The notes under the pieces are model-generated. The model had not been told where the DNA came from. It did not search any database and was given only the letters and a program-made list of their open reading frames with translations. A DNA stretch of 64,000 nucleotides from an uncultured Mollicutes bacterium (GTDB lineage Bacteria > Bacillota_I > Bacilli_A > RFN20 > CAG-826): NCBI GenBank assembly GCA_900540395.1, contig UQFQ01000001.1:100026-164025 (forward strand), written 5' to 3'. Numbering within the stretch: the stretch's first letter is position 1; every line of letters starts with the position of its first letter. Positions 40,249 through 48,020 of the stretch are shown in pieces. A program made the position numbers and the translations under genes.

Positions 40249-41985
40249 ATGAATAAGTTAGCTTTATTACACCGTATCGATTCTGAATATGCTTATCCAC
40301 TTGATGAAAAAAGATTAGTCTTACGTTTAAGAGTTAGTAAAGAAGATGAGTTTAAAGTAATTGAAGTTTTCTTTAATCCAGCTATGCGCTTTATTAAAGA
40401 AAGACAAGTAAAAGAAATGAAAGTTAAATATGTTGATAATTACTTTAAATATTATGAAGTTACTCTTTTTAATAACTTTCCTTCTTTTTCATATATCTTT
40501 CATATTGTTACTTTAGACAATGAAGAATACTTTCTTTCTGATGAAGGATTAAGTAGAAGTTATGATTATTCTTTATCTCAAGTAAGTGCTTTTAGATATG
40601 CATTTATTAATCCAGATGATGTTATTAAAGTAAACCCTAAATTTGAAGGTAGAATCTTTTATCAAATATTTGTTGATAGTTTCTTTAAAAGCGAATCCTT
40701 AAATAAAGATTTTGTAACAAGAGATTGGAACTCAACTGATTTAGAATCTTTTAAAGATGGAAAGTATCATCCAATCTTTTTAGGAGGAGATTTAAAAGGC
40801 GTAACTTCTAAACTTAACTATTTAAAAGAGTTAGGAATTGGTGCAATATATTTAACACCTATTTTTAAAGCTAATACCAATCATCGCTACGATACTTTAG
40901 ATTATTTTGAAATCGATCCTCGACTTGGCGATTTATCAGATTTAAAAGAGTTAGTTAAAAAAGCTCATGAGTTAGATATTCTTGTTTGTTTAGATTTAGT
41001 CTTTAATCATACCTCCTTTTTCCATCCTTTCTTTCAAGACATATTAAAAAATGGAAAGAAATCGAAGTACTATGATTTTTATATGATTGAAGGTGATGAA
41101 ATTAAACTTGGAAAACCAGTAAACTATTATACTTTCTCTGAAAGCTTTATGATGCCTAAATTAAATGGTAACAATAAAGATGTTCAAACTTATTTTATTG
41201 AAGTAGCTAAATACTATTTAAAAGAAGCTGATGTTGATGGCTATCGACTTGATGTATCAAATGAACTTCCTCATTCTTTTTGGATTGAATTTAAAAAAGA
41301 AGTAAAAAAAGAAAAAGGAGATATCTTTTTAATTGGAGAGTGCTGGTATAACGCTTATTCTTTTTTAAATTCATTAGAATGGGATTCTTCAATGAATTAT
41401 GCTTCTTTATTTGCTGCTAAAGAATATTTTGTTAACCATACTTTATCAACTAAAGAGTTTGTATATAAATTAAATAGCATCTTAGTACGCTATAAAGAAA
41501 ACACTAATAAGATGCTATTAAATTTATTAGATAGTCATGATATAGCTCGCTTTTATGAATATTTAAAACCTAATAAAGATTTATATCTATTAAGTGAACT
41601 TTTCTTAATTAGTTATATAGGTTTACCAATGATTTATTATGGTGATGAGATATTTATGGAAGGTGGAAATGATCCTTTTAACCGTAAAGGAATGGAGTGG
41701 GATTCAAAAGAGTTTTCTTCACCTAAATTTGAGATACTTAAAAAGATATATGCTTTAAGAAAGTTAGATTCTTTTAAAAAAGGTGATATGGAACTAGAAG
41801 AAAAAGATGGACTTTTATATATAAGACGAGTTAATGAAGATGAAAAAGTAACTGTTATTTTAAACAATTCTACCGAAGAAAAAGTAGTAGAAAACAATGA
41901 TATAAATAACACTAAAGTAGTTTTATCTAACCACTATGAAAAGAGTGTTCTTTCTGCTTATGGTTTTTTAGTTTTAAAAGACTAA
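40249..41985 (+). CDS. GH13 alpha-glycosidase (neopullulanase/cyclomaltodextrinase-like)
   Basis: 578 residues. About 130 N-terminal residues form the beta-sandwich typical of GH13 neopullulanase types. The barrel shows conserved region I DLVFNHTS near 248, region II DGYRLDVSNE with the nucleophile Asp near 335, region III LIGECWY with the acid Glu near 364 and region IV LLDSHDIARF near 428. Region II followed by N-E (V-x-N-E) is typical of neopullulanase/maltogenic amylases. There is no signal peptide, so it degrades maltodextrins or cyclodextrins after import. It has its own TATAAT and ribosome binding site. Confidence 0.9.
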   Translation: MNKLALLHRIDSEYAYPLDEKRLVLRLRVSKEDEFKVIEVFFNPAMRFIKERQVKEMKVKYVDNYFKYYEVTLFNNFPSFSYIFHIVTLDNEEYFLSDEGLSRSYDYSLSQVSAFRYAFINPDDVIKVNPKFEGRIFYQIFVDSFFKSESLNKDFVTRDWNSTDLESFKDGKYHPIFLGGDLKGVTSKLNYLKELGIGAIYLTPIFKANTNHRYDTLDYFEIDPRLGDLSDLKELVKKAHELDILVCLDLVFNHTSFFHPFFQDILKNGKKSKYYDFYMIEGDEIKLGKPVNYYTFSESFMMPKLNGNNKDVQTYFIEVAKYYLKEADVDGYRLDVSNELPHSFWIEFKKEVKKEKGDIFLIGECWYNAYSFLNSLEWDSSMNYASLFAAKEYFVNHTLSTKEFVYKLNSILVRYKENTNKMLLNLLDSHDIARFYEYLKPNKDLYLLSELFLISYIGLPMIYYGDEIFMEGGNDPFNRKGMEWDSKEFSSPKFEILKKIYALRKLDSFKKGDMELEEKDGLLYIRRVNEDEKVTVILNNSTEEKVVENNDINNTKVVLSNHYEKSVLSAYGFLVLKD

Positions 41986-42206
41986 TTTTACCTATATATA
42001 CTTATAGTGACGACATTTACACTCTTAGTAGCGTTTACTAACTAAAAATTTTTTCGTAATTAAATTTTAAAATATTTTACTTCTGCAAGGTTTTTGAAAT
42101 TTTAAGGCAATTTGCCAAATTTAGCACCTTGTTTATCTTTAATACTATGTATTAAAATAAAGACATGCAAATCAAAGTCTACACTAGAAAATATCTCGGG
42201 GGAGGG

Positions 42207-42236
42207 TTAGAAAATCAACATTTTCTAAATTTTTTA
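42207..42236 (+). terminator. First hairpin with T-run in the cluster leader
   Basis: A perfect 9-bp stem, TTAGAAAAT (42207-42215) with ATTTTCTAA (42220-42228), has a four-base loop and is followed by ATTTTTT. It either ends the glycosidase message 220 bases after its stop or acts as an attenuator. Confidence 0.6.
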
Positions 42237-42267
42237 GTAAGTTTGCCTTATATAGACAATGAATTTT

Positions 42268-42300
42268 AGAGTTTTATGCGTAAGTCAAAAACTCTTTTTT
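42268..42300 (+). terminator. Second hairpin with T-run in the cluster leader
   Basis: AGAGTTTT (42268-42275) pairs with AAAACTCT (42288-42295) and runs into TTTTT, 45 bases before the first cluster gene. It also fits an intrinsic terminator. Confidence 0.6.
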
Positions 42301-42345
42301 GTTGTTTAGAAAATTTGCTGTGAATAATTTTCAGAGGGTAATAAT

Positions 42346-43185
42346 ATGAAGAAAAAATTAAGGAAATCGTCATATCGTAAGGCGGTTATTAATGGTTTGT
42401 TAGTTTTTGGCGGAATAGCATTACTTACAACAGGATTTGCTACTTGGGTTATTGGCGCTAATAATTCAACAGACGACATTGGAGATACCAATGTAACAGT
42501 TGATACAGCAAAGAGGAATAATATAACTCTTACTGTTGAATTATCCACAGATGATAATACAATTCATATTGGCGAAAACAAAACTGCTGGTAGTGGCAAC
42601 TTTATTCAGGTAACCGAGGATGATGATAGTAACTATTTTTTTGGGCCTACTGATTTTGAAGTAACTTTAGACATTACATTAACTGTAGGTGAAGACGTTG
42701 AAGAGAAACCAAATAAAATTAAATTCGATTTTAATTATACTGACACTGGTAATGGCGAGGACAGAGTAACTTCTAAAAATAAAATTAAGCCATCTTCTGA
42801 TACTAATATTCATAAAATTGCTGATGGAGAACTTAATTTCCTTGATATTTCTGCTTCATCCACTTTGGATATTTCTTCCTTTTCAACTAGTTCGTCTAAC
42901 GGAAGTACTATTTATGAATCAAAAGGAAAAACAGTTACTTTATTTGAATGGGGCAATTATTTCGACAAGAAGAGTCCAAGCCAATTTTATAATGATTTAT
43001 ACGATGGCGCCTACAACTCTGAAGAATTAGCTGAAAATATTTATTATCAACGCAAAGTTTCAAATAATAGCGTTGATGTTAATGCGGTTTATAATGAACT
43101 AGATTATCTTAAAACAACATTTAATGAAAAGACAATAGTTGTAACTGCAAGTGCAGTTTATGAAAGTGCTGATTTAGGAGAATAA
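42346..43185 (+). CDS. SipW-dependent surface protein, cluster paralogue 1
   Basis: 279 residues. The long basic N-terminus and hydrophobic stretch end in LLTTGFATWVIG, the form of SipW-type signals (T-G-F-A-T-W), as in TasA/CalY fibre proteins. The mature part is a beta-rich, acidic, Ser/Thr-rich domain. Near the C-terminus FEWGNYFDKKSPSQFYNDLY carries a signature (W-G-x-x-F-x-x-x-x-P-x-x-[FY]-Y-N) shared by six tandem paralogues, then a helix and a final strand with K-T-I-V-V-T. It lacks a sortase motif and a C-terminal anchor. First gene of a 17-gene unit; six bases separate it from the next. Confidence 0.8.
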   Translation: MKKKLRKSSYRKAVINGLLVFGGIALLTTGFATWVIGANNSTDDIGDTNVTVDTAKRNNITLTVELSTDDNTIHIGENKTAGSGNFIQVTEDDDSNYFFGPTDFEVTLDITLTVGEDVEEKPNKIKFDFNYTDTGNGEDRVTSKNKIKPSSDTNIHKIADGELNFLDISASSTLDISSFSTSSSNGSTIYESKGKTVTLFEWGNYFDKKSPSQFYNDLYDGAYNSEELAENIYYQRKVSNNSVDVNAVYNELDYLKTTFNEKTIVVTASAVYESADLGE

Positions 43186-43190
43186 TTATT

Positions 43191-44009
43191 ATGAAAATTT
43201 CTAAAGCTATAACAATTGCTGCTTGTAGTTTAGCGGTTCTTTCTGTTGCTTCAGTTGGCTTTGCAACTTGGCTTGTTGGTGTTCAACAAAAGAGCCAAGA
43301 TGTAACTATGAACTTAACGGTTGATACTATTGAAAATAATACCTATTTTTTAAGTGCGAGTCTTTCATCTAGTAGCATTCAAATCGGCGAAAGCAAAGAA
43401 GTTAATAAAAGTGAAGGTGATGATGTTTTAGGCGTTGGCGATAACTCAAATCCAGTCATTGCTAATGCAATGAAATTTAGCTTTACAAACATTTCTTTAA
43501 AACTAGCAAAGAATAAGAATATATCATCTTCGAAACCTGAGAAAGTCAAGGTTGATCTAGTTAAAGTTACTGATGGATCTACAGCAACTGATGTATCTAC
43601 AGCAAAAGATTTTAATAAAGTTTCTAAGGAAGGTAACCGATTAGGCGAAAAAGAAGAAGGCGTAAAATATCGTAAAGATAAAGAAAACGGTTGGGTATAT
43701 TTAGCTTATTCTAAAGAATTAACAATCGGAACAGACTTGATTCTTGACGCCGATGCTGAAGACATAGATACGTATGAAACATATGTTTTAAAAGACGGCA
43801 CTCTTGATTGCACATTAGAATGGGGTGATTTCTTTGGTAATTCTTTACCATCTACTTATTATAACAATCTATTTGAGGGTGAAACTGATGTTGATAAACT
43901 AACGACCGGCACAATGAACGTTGCTACTGAATTAAGTGAAATGTCAACAGCATTATCAGGAAAAACAATAACTTTACAAGTGAGTGTTGTTGAAGGAAGC
44001 GAGGCTTAA
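43191..44009 (+). CDS. SipW-dependent surface protein, cluster paralogue 2
   Basis: 272 residues. The signal peptide ends in SVGFATWLVGVQQ. The mature N-terminus (LTVDTIENNTYFLSASLSS, IQIGESKEV) aligns by eye with paralogue 1 (VTVDTAKRNNITLTVELST, IHIGENKTA), and the C-terminal LEWGDFFGNSLPSTYYNNLF gives the shared W-G signature, followed by LSGKTITLQVSVV. It therefore arose by duplication. It is highly charged between residues 95 and 160. It is probably cleaved by the SipW-like peptidase encoded four genes downstream and exported as a fibre or matrix subunit (inference). Confidence 0.8.
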   Translation: MKISKAITIAACSLAVLSVASVGFATWLVGVQQKSQDVTMNLTVDTIENNTYFLSASLSSSSIQIGESKEVNKSEGDDVLGVGDNSNPVIANAMKFSFTNISLKLAKNKNISSSKPEKVKVDLVKVTDGSTATDVSTAKDFNKVSKEGNRLGEKEEGVKYRKDKENGWVYLAYSKELTIGTDLILDADAEDIDTYETYVLKDGTLDCTLEWGDFFGNSLPSTYYNNLFEGETDVDKLTTGTMNVATELSEMSTALSGKTITLQVSVVEGSEA

Positions 44010-44012
44010 TTT

Positions 44013-44825
44013 ATGAAAAAACCAGGTAAAAATAAAAAGTTGCTTGGAATTTGCTTAGGATTTGCGCTAGTTTCTTTAACGACAATTGGTTTATCAACTT
44101 GGCTTGTCGGCATACAAAACGAAAGTGTGACTTTAGATGAGTTAAAAGTAGTCGTTGATGGAGTTAGTGATCATACTTCTTTTCTCAATATTAAAGTTGA
44201 TACTGAGGAAACTGGAATTAATATTTCTGATGTTGTTGAGTCAACGATTGATACGAGCAAAGGTGGTGTTAGTTTAGATGGCAAGTCAAATCATGATTTC
44301 AAAGTTAAATTAAGCGATTTTGATATTGTATATTCTGAAGATGCTACCTTTAATGAACTAACTGTTAAAACATCTTTAATGAGTGGCGATTCCGAAGAAA
44401 GTTGGCCTACTGGCAGTATTAGTGGTCAAACAATTTCTTTTGGTGAGACAACTTATACCGATTATTTTGGTAGAAATGCTGATACAACTTTAACATTTAT
44501 TGAGTTAGATATGCCAAGCTCTATTAGTACTGATTTGCCTAATAATGGGTTTACTTTAAATGATGATTATGCAGGTTATCATTTTTATACAAAAAATAAC
44601 AAAATTTTAGAGTTTAAATGGGGCAGTATGTTTACTGTTGATACTAGAACCTATTCTCCGATTGAGTATTATAACGAAAAAATTAAGAATGCTGATTCTA
44701 CTGATGAAAAATTACAAATGCTCAATCAAATCAAGACTGAACTTGGTTTAATGAATACTTTATTTTCTGGAAAAACTATTAAAATTACTTTCACTTTATC
44801 TGTGACACCAGCTAACAGCAATTAA
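44013..44825 (+). CDS. SipW-dependent surface protein, cluster paralogue 3
   Basis: 270 residues. The signal peptide ends in TTIGLSTWLVGIQN. The mature start (LKVVVDGVSDHTSFLNIKVD) matches the second beta strand of the other paralogues, and FKWGSMFTVDTRTYSPIEYYN is a slightly extended version of the W-G...P...YY signature. The C-terminus FSGKTIKITFTLSV matches the closing strand. It lies three bases after paralogue 2. The sequence between strands is more divergent than the ends, so the ends are the conserved parts of the fold. Confidence 0.78.
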   Translation: MKKPGKNKKLLGICLGFALVSLTTIGLSTWLVGIQNESVTLDELKVVVDGVSDHTSFLNIKVDTEETGINISDVVESTIDTSKGGVSLDGKSNHDFKVKLSDFDIVYSEDATFNELTVKTSLMSGDSEESWPTGSISGQTISFGETTYTDYFGRNADTTLTFIELDMPSSISTDLPNNGFTLNDDYAGYHFYTKNNKILEFKWGSMFTVDTRTYSPIEYYNEKIKNADSTDEKLQMLNQIKTELGLMNTLFSGKTIKITFTLSVTPANSN

Positions 44826-44827
44826 TT

Positions 44828-45571
44828 ATGTTTAAAATCAGAAAGAATAACAGAAAAATTACTTTTATAATTTTAGGTTGTGCAATACTTTCATTAGGAA
44901 GTATTGGATTTTCAACATGGATTCTTTCTCTTGGCGACGGAAGTAGTAATTTAACTGTTAATGTCTCCGTGGAGACTGTTTATAACCAAACAAGAATCGT
45001 TGAGATTAAGAATGGTTATACCGAGAGCATTGATTTGAGCTTGGACAATTCAGCAAAAGTTTTTGACTTGAAACTTAGTGCTAATCTGATTGTTTCAGAT
45101 GATGAGATAAATAAAGTTACTGATATTTCAGCAACTATTACTGCGCAAAACCCATCAGATGAAAACGATAAAACAGATTATAACAAAGTTGTATTTAACG
45201 AAGATACTGTTGGGCAAACTGATGTTTTTGGGCGTATTATAGGAGATGATTATACTTATTTATCTCTTACGGTTGATTCAATTTCTATTAATAAGGACTT
45301 ATTTGAAGATTATCAAAACGCCGATGGCTACAAAAGTTATGAAATTAGTTTTGACGATTTGAATATTCAATATGGAACTTTTTTCGACAATCAAACCCCA
45401 GAGGATTTTTATTCGAGTAAAATTGATAAGCTAAAAAATACTTATAATAATGAAAGAACCGAAGTTAATTTAAATAATTATTTAAAAGCAATGAGTTTGG
45501 CCAAACAAGATATTAGACGTATGGGAGAGAGATTTGCTAACAAAAATGTAGTTATTACTTTGGCATTATAA
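44828..45571 (+). CDS. SipW-dependent surface protein, cluster paralogue 4
   Basis: 247 residues. The signal peptide ends in LGSIGFSTWILSLG. The shared signature appears as IQYGTFFDNQTPEDFYSSKI, with Tyr replacing Trp, so this is the most divergent copy at that site. The C-terminus RFANKNVVITLAL is a shortened closing strand without the usual tail. The mature part begins with NVSVETVYNQTRIVEI, similar in position to the other copies. Two bases separate it from paralogue 3. Confidence 0.75.
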   Translation: MFKIRKNNRKITFIILGCAILSLGSIGFSTWILSLGDGSSNLTVNVSVETVYNQTRIVEIKNGYTESIDLSLDNSAKVFDLKLSANLIVSDDEINKVTDISATITAQNPSDENDKTDYNKVVFNEDTVGQTDVFGRIIGDDYTYLSLTVDSISINKDLFEDYQNADGYKSYEISFDDLNIQYGTFFDNQTPEDFYSSKIDKLKNTYNNERTEVNLNNYLKAMSLAKQDIRRMGERFANKNVVITLAL

Positions 45572-45581
45572 TGGTACATTT

Positions 45582-46286
45582 ATGAAAATCAAAAAGAGCA
45601 AATTAACAATATATATATTATCTTCAATAGCATTTATTAGTTTAGTAAGTGTTGGTTTTTCTTCATGGGTTTTAGATAAAATTGAAGACGATTCTACAAA
45701 TATCTCTGCAGAAATTGGATTAATTAATGATAAATCGTTGATTGCACAAATTGATGAGAACGCTTCTGATTTAAAGCCTGTTTGTTTTGATGCTAATTCA
45801 GGTAATGGAGGCGTTGTAATTAATGGTGATAGCGAAGTTAAAGAAAAAATGACTTTTAAGATTGTTTATGATTTACAAGGCGGATATGCTTTAAACGAAG
45901 GAAATATATTAATCAATTTTACTTTTGATGATATCGCTAAAAAATACACACAATATTTGGACGGTAAAACTCAATATATTGATACTTCTTGCGTAAAGGA
46001 TTGTAGTATTGTTTTACCTCAAAGCAATTCTACCATTAATAATGATACTAATTCGATTTCAAGTGTTATTACTTATACTTCTGGTGATTTTAATAGCGTA
46101 CATGTAGAAAGCACATTTACATTTAAATGGGGAGATGCCTTTGATGGTAATAATCCTTGTGCTAGCCATGATAAAAGTGTTATAGAAACTTTGTACGACT
46201 TTAATGCAGCTTTTGCAAGCATTGGGACCAATAAAACATTTACGGTAACAATCACACCATTTAATAACGGAGCTCAAAACGCATGA
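45582..46286 (+). CDS. SipW-dependent surface protein, cluster paralogue 5
   Basis: 234 residues. The signal peptide ends in SVGFSSWVLDKI. It is the closest relative of paralogue 6: both carry F-x-I-V-Y-x-L followed by I-x-F-T-F-D, I-D-T-S-C-V near residue 135 and L-P-Q-x-N-x-T-I-x-N. The signature reads FKWGDAFDGNNPCASHDKS. Three cysteines are present in the mature protein (C63, C139 and C143 approximately, plus one in the signature), which may form disulfides. Its 3' end overlaps the next start by four bases. Confidence 0.77.
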   Translation: MKIKKSKLTIYILSSIAFISLVSVGFSSWVLDKIEDDSTNISAEIGLINDKSLIAQIDENASDLKPVCFDANSGNGGVVINGDSEVKEKMTFKIVYDLQGGYALNEGNILINFTFDDIAKKYTQYLDGKTQYIDTSCVKDCSIVLPQSNSTINNDTNSISSVITYTSGDFNSVHVESTFTFKWGDAFDGNNPCASHDKSVIETLYDFNAAFASIGTNKTFTVTITPFNNGAQNA

Positions 46287-47002
46287 GAAAGAACAAATTA
46301 AGAAAAAAACCTTTAATTTGCGGAGTTATTGTTTTATCAGCAATATCTTTAATTGCAGTTGGCTTTGCTTCGTGGACGATGAATGGTTCTCTTCCTGATA
46401 GTGCAAATGTTAAGGTTAATGTTGGCAAGATTGCTGATCATACTTTAATTGTTGATATCGATGAGTCTGCTGAAGGGTCTGATTTAAGTTTTGCTTTTGA
46501 TAATGCAAAAACATCCAATATTACAAATGGTGATTTAAAAACTGAAGATCTTGAATTTAATATTGTATATAGACTCGAATCTACGAGAGAAATTAACGTA
46601 AGTAATTATATTTTAAGATTTACTTTTGATAGTACGACTAAAACTAATTTTGGTGCCTTAAATAGTGGCGAAGATAAATTTATTGATACTTCTTGTGTCA
46701 CAACTGATTTTGAATTTACTTTGCCTCAAGAGAATAAAACGATAACCAATGTTGCTGATTGTGTGACAACTTCAATTACCTATGATAGTGATTTTATGGG
46801 CGCAACTGTAAATACAACTTTTAAATTTTCATGGGGTGAATCTTTTAATTTTGCAAATCCTGGCCTTTATTATAAGGATGGAGCTGATATTAGCGTATAT
46901 AAAGAATTAGCTACAAAACTTAAACGATTTGGTGAACTTAGCAAAAATTTAACTGATGTCAATATAACTATTACACCTGATTATGTAGAAGGAGTAAATT
47001 AA
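46283..47002 (+). CDS. SipW-dependent surface protein, cluster paralogue 6
   Basis: 239 residues. The signal peptide ends in AVGFASWTMNGS. It pairs with paralogue 5 through the FNIVYRL, LRFTFDS, FIDTSCVTTDFEF and LPQENKTITN segments. The signature is FSWGESFNFANPGLYYK and the closing strand NITITPDYV. It is the last of six tandem copies and ends one base before the signal peptidase gene, which implies coordinate expression of substrates and processing enzyme. Confidence 0.78.
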   Translation: MRKNKLRKKPLICGVIVLSAISLIAVGFASWTMNGSLPDSANVKVNVGKIADHTLIVDIDESAEGSDLSFAFDNAKTSNITNGDLKTEDLEFNIVYRLESTREINVSNYILRFTFDSTTKTNFGALNSGEDKFIDTSCVTTDFEFTLPQENKTITNVADCVTTSITYDSDFMGATVNTTFKFSWGESFNFANPGLYYKDGADISVYKELATKLKRFGELSKNLTDVNITITPDYVEGVN

Positions 47003-47003
47003 C

Positions 47004-48017
47004 ATGAGTAGCATTGAAGTATTATCTTTAATTGTTACGATTGTATGTTTACTAAGCTTTTGCTTAGTATTTACTTTTTTATTTCGTCATTATTATTTAA
47101 ATAGCATTGATGAAGTAAAAAGTGGGCAAGCAGATTATGATGTTATTGAATTTAATAAAGAAAGGATTGATAAGAATAGTCTCAAAAGAGAAAAGACAAA
47201 GAAAATAGTTGGTAAAACAATAGGGTATGCATTTTTAGCCGCTGTTGTTATTTTCTTTGGCTTTAGTGTTTATTCACGCTTTTTCAATAATAATTTAATT
47301 TTTGGAGATAGTGGATTTATTGTTATTAGCAGTGGATCCATGTCTCAAAGAAACGAAGCTAATGATTATTTAGATGAATATAACTTAACCAATCAATTTG
47401 ATACTTACGACATTATAGGAATTACAAGATATGATTCTATTGAAGAAGTAAAACTATATGATGTTGTAGCTTTTTACGGTCAAGATGATTTAATTTATGT
47501 TCATAGAATTATTGAAGTAAGAGATAATAATACATTTGTTACAAGAGGCGATTCAAATGCTATCAGTGATACAAATAGACTTTATAATGGGTACTTAACA
47601 TATGATAAAATTATTGGCTATTATAATGATTCTAGAGTAGAACTAATAGGTGTTTTTATTGTTTTTCTTCAATCAAATTCTGGAATTATCACGATTCTCT
47701 CAGTTGTGTATTGTTTGTTAATGTTTGACCATTATAAGAGTAAATATGATGAAACAATTGAAAAGCGAATTGAATATTTAAATAAGTTATTAAATATTAA
47801 TTATTCTGAAATTTCTAATTTACAAGAAGAATTAAAAGTGTCGCTCGGTGAAACAATCGTTTTTAAAGATAAAACTTTTACTATTGATGGTGAAACTCCA
47901 GATATTGAAGATGCTGTTTCTAAAGAAAACAGTATCGAAGACGAAAAAAAGCCTGCAAAGGCTCAACTATTTATCGAAAATATTAAAAATAAATTTAAGA
48001 AAGGTAAAGGGGAATAA
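47004..48017 (+). CDS. sipW: Signal peptidase I, SipW (ER/archaeal) type
   Basis: 337 residues, longer than Bacillus SipW (about 190). An N-terminal helix (about residues 5-30), a charged linker and a second helix (about 72-92) precede the catalytic domain. Ser112 lies in ISSGSMSQ, His167 in YVHRIIEV and Asp183 in RGDSNA. The His in place of the usual Lys marks the S26B class, as in SipW of Bacillus subtilis, which processes TasA. A third helix follows at about 210-230, then a charged, helical C-terminal tail of about 100 residues, which is unusual. Its likely substrates are the six proteins just upstream and the two at the cluster end. Confidence 0.88.
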   Translation: MSSIEVLSLIVTIVCLLSFCLVFTFLFRHYYLNSIDEVKSGQADYDVIEFNKERIDKNSLKREKTKKIVGKTIGYAFLAAVVIFFGFSVYSRFFNNNLIFGDSGFIVISSGSMSQRNEANDYLDEYNLTNQFDTYDIIGITRYDSIEEVKLYDVVAFYGQDDLIYVHRIIEVRDNNTFVTRGDSNAISDTNRLYNGYLTYDKIIGYYNDSRVELIGVFIVFLQSNSGIITILSVVYCLLMFDHYKSKYDETIEKRIEYLNKLLNINYSEISNLQEELKVSLGETIVFKDKTFTIDGETPDIEDAVSKENSIEDEKKPAKAQLFIENIKNKFKKGKGE

Positions 48018-48020
48018 ACT

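Larger units (their letters stand above)
41986..42345. other. Intergenic region before the SipW cluster: promoter and two hairpins
   Basis: A 360-base stretch. TTGTTT (42129-42134), an 18-base spacer and TAAAAT (42153-42158) form a plausible promoter. Two hairpins with T-runs follow (42207-42236 and 42268-42300). The ribosome binding site of the first cluster gene is AGAGGG, about 10 bases before its ATG. No coding region seen. Confidence 0.45.

Noticed and set aside
42818..43030. Separate small gene inside the first SipW-type protein gene
   Set aside because: It is an alternative frame within a gene supported by a signal peptide and paralogues; it has no family resemblance.
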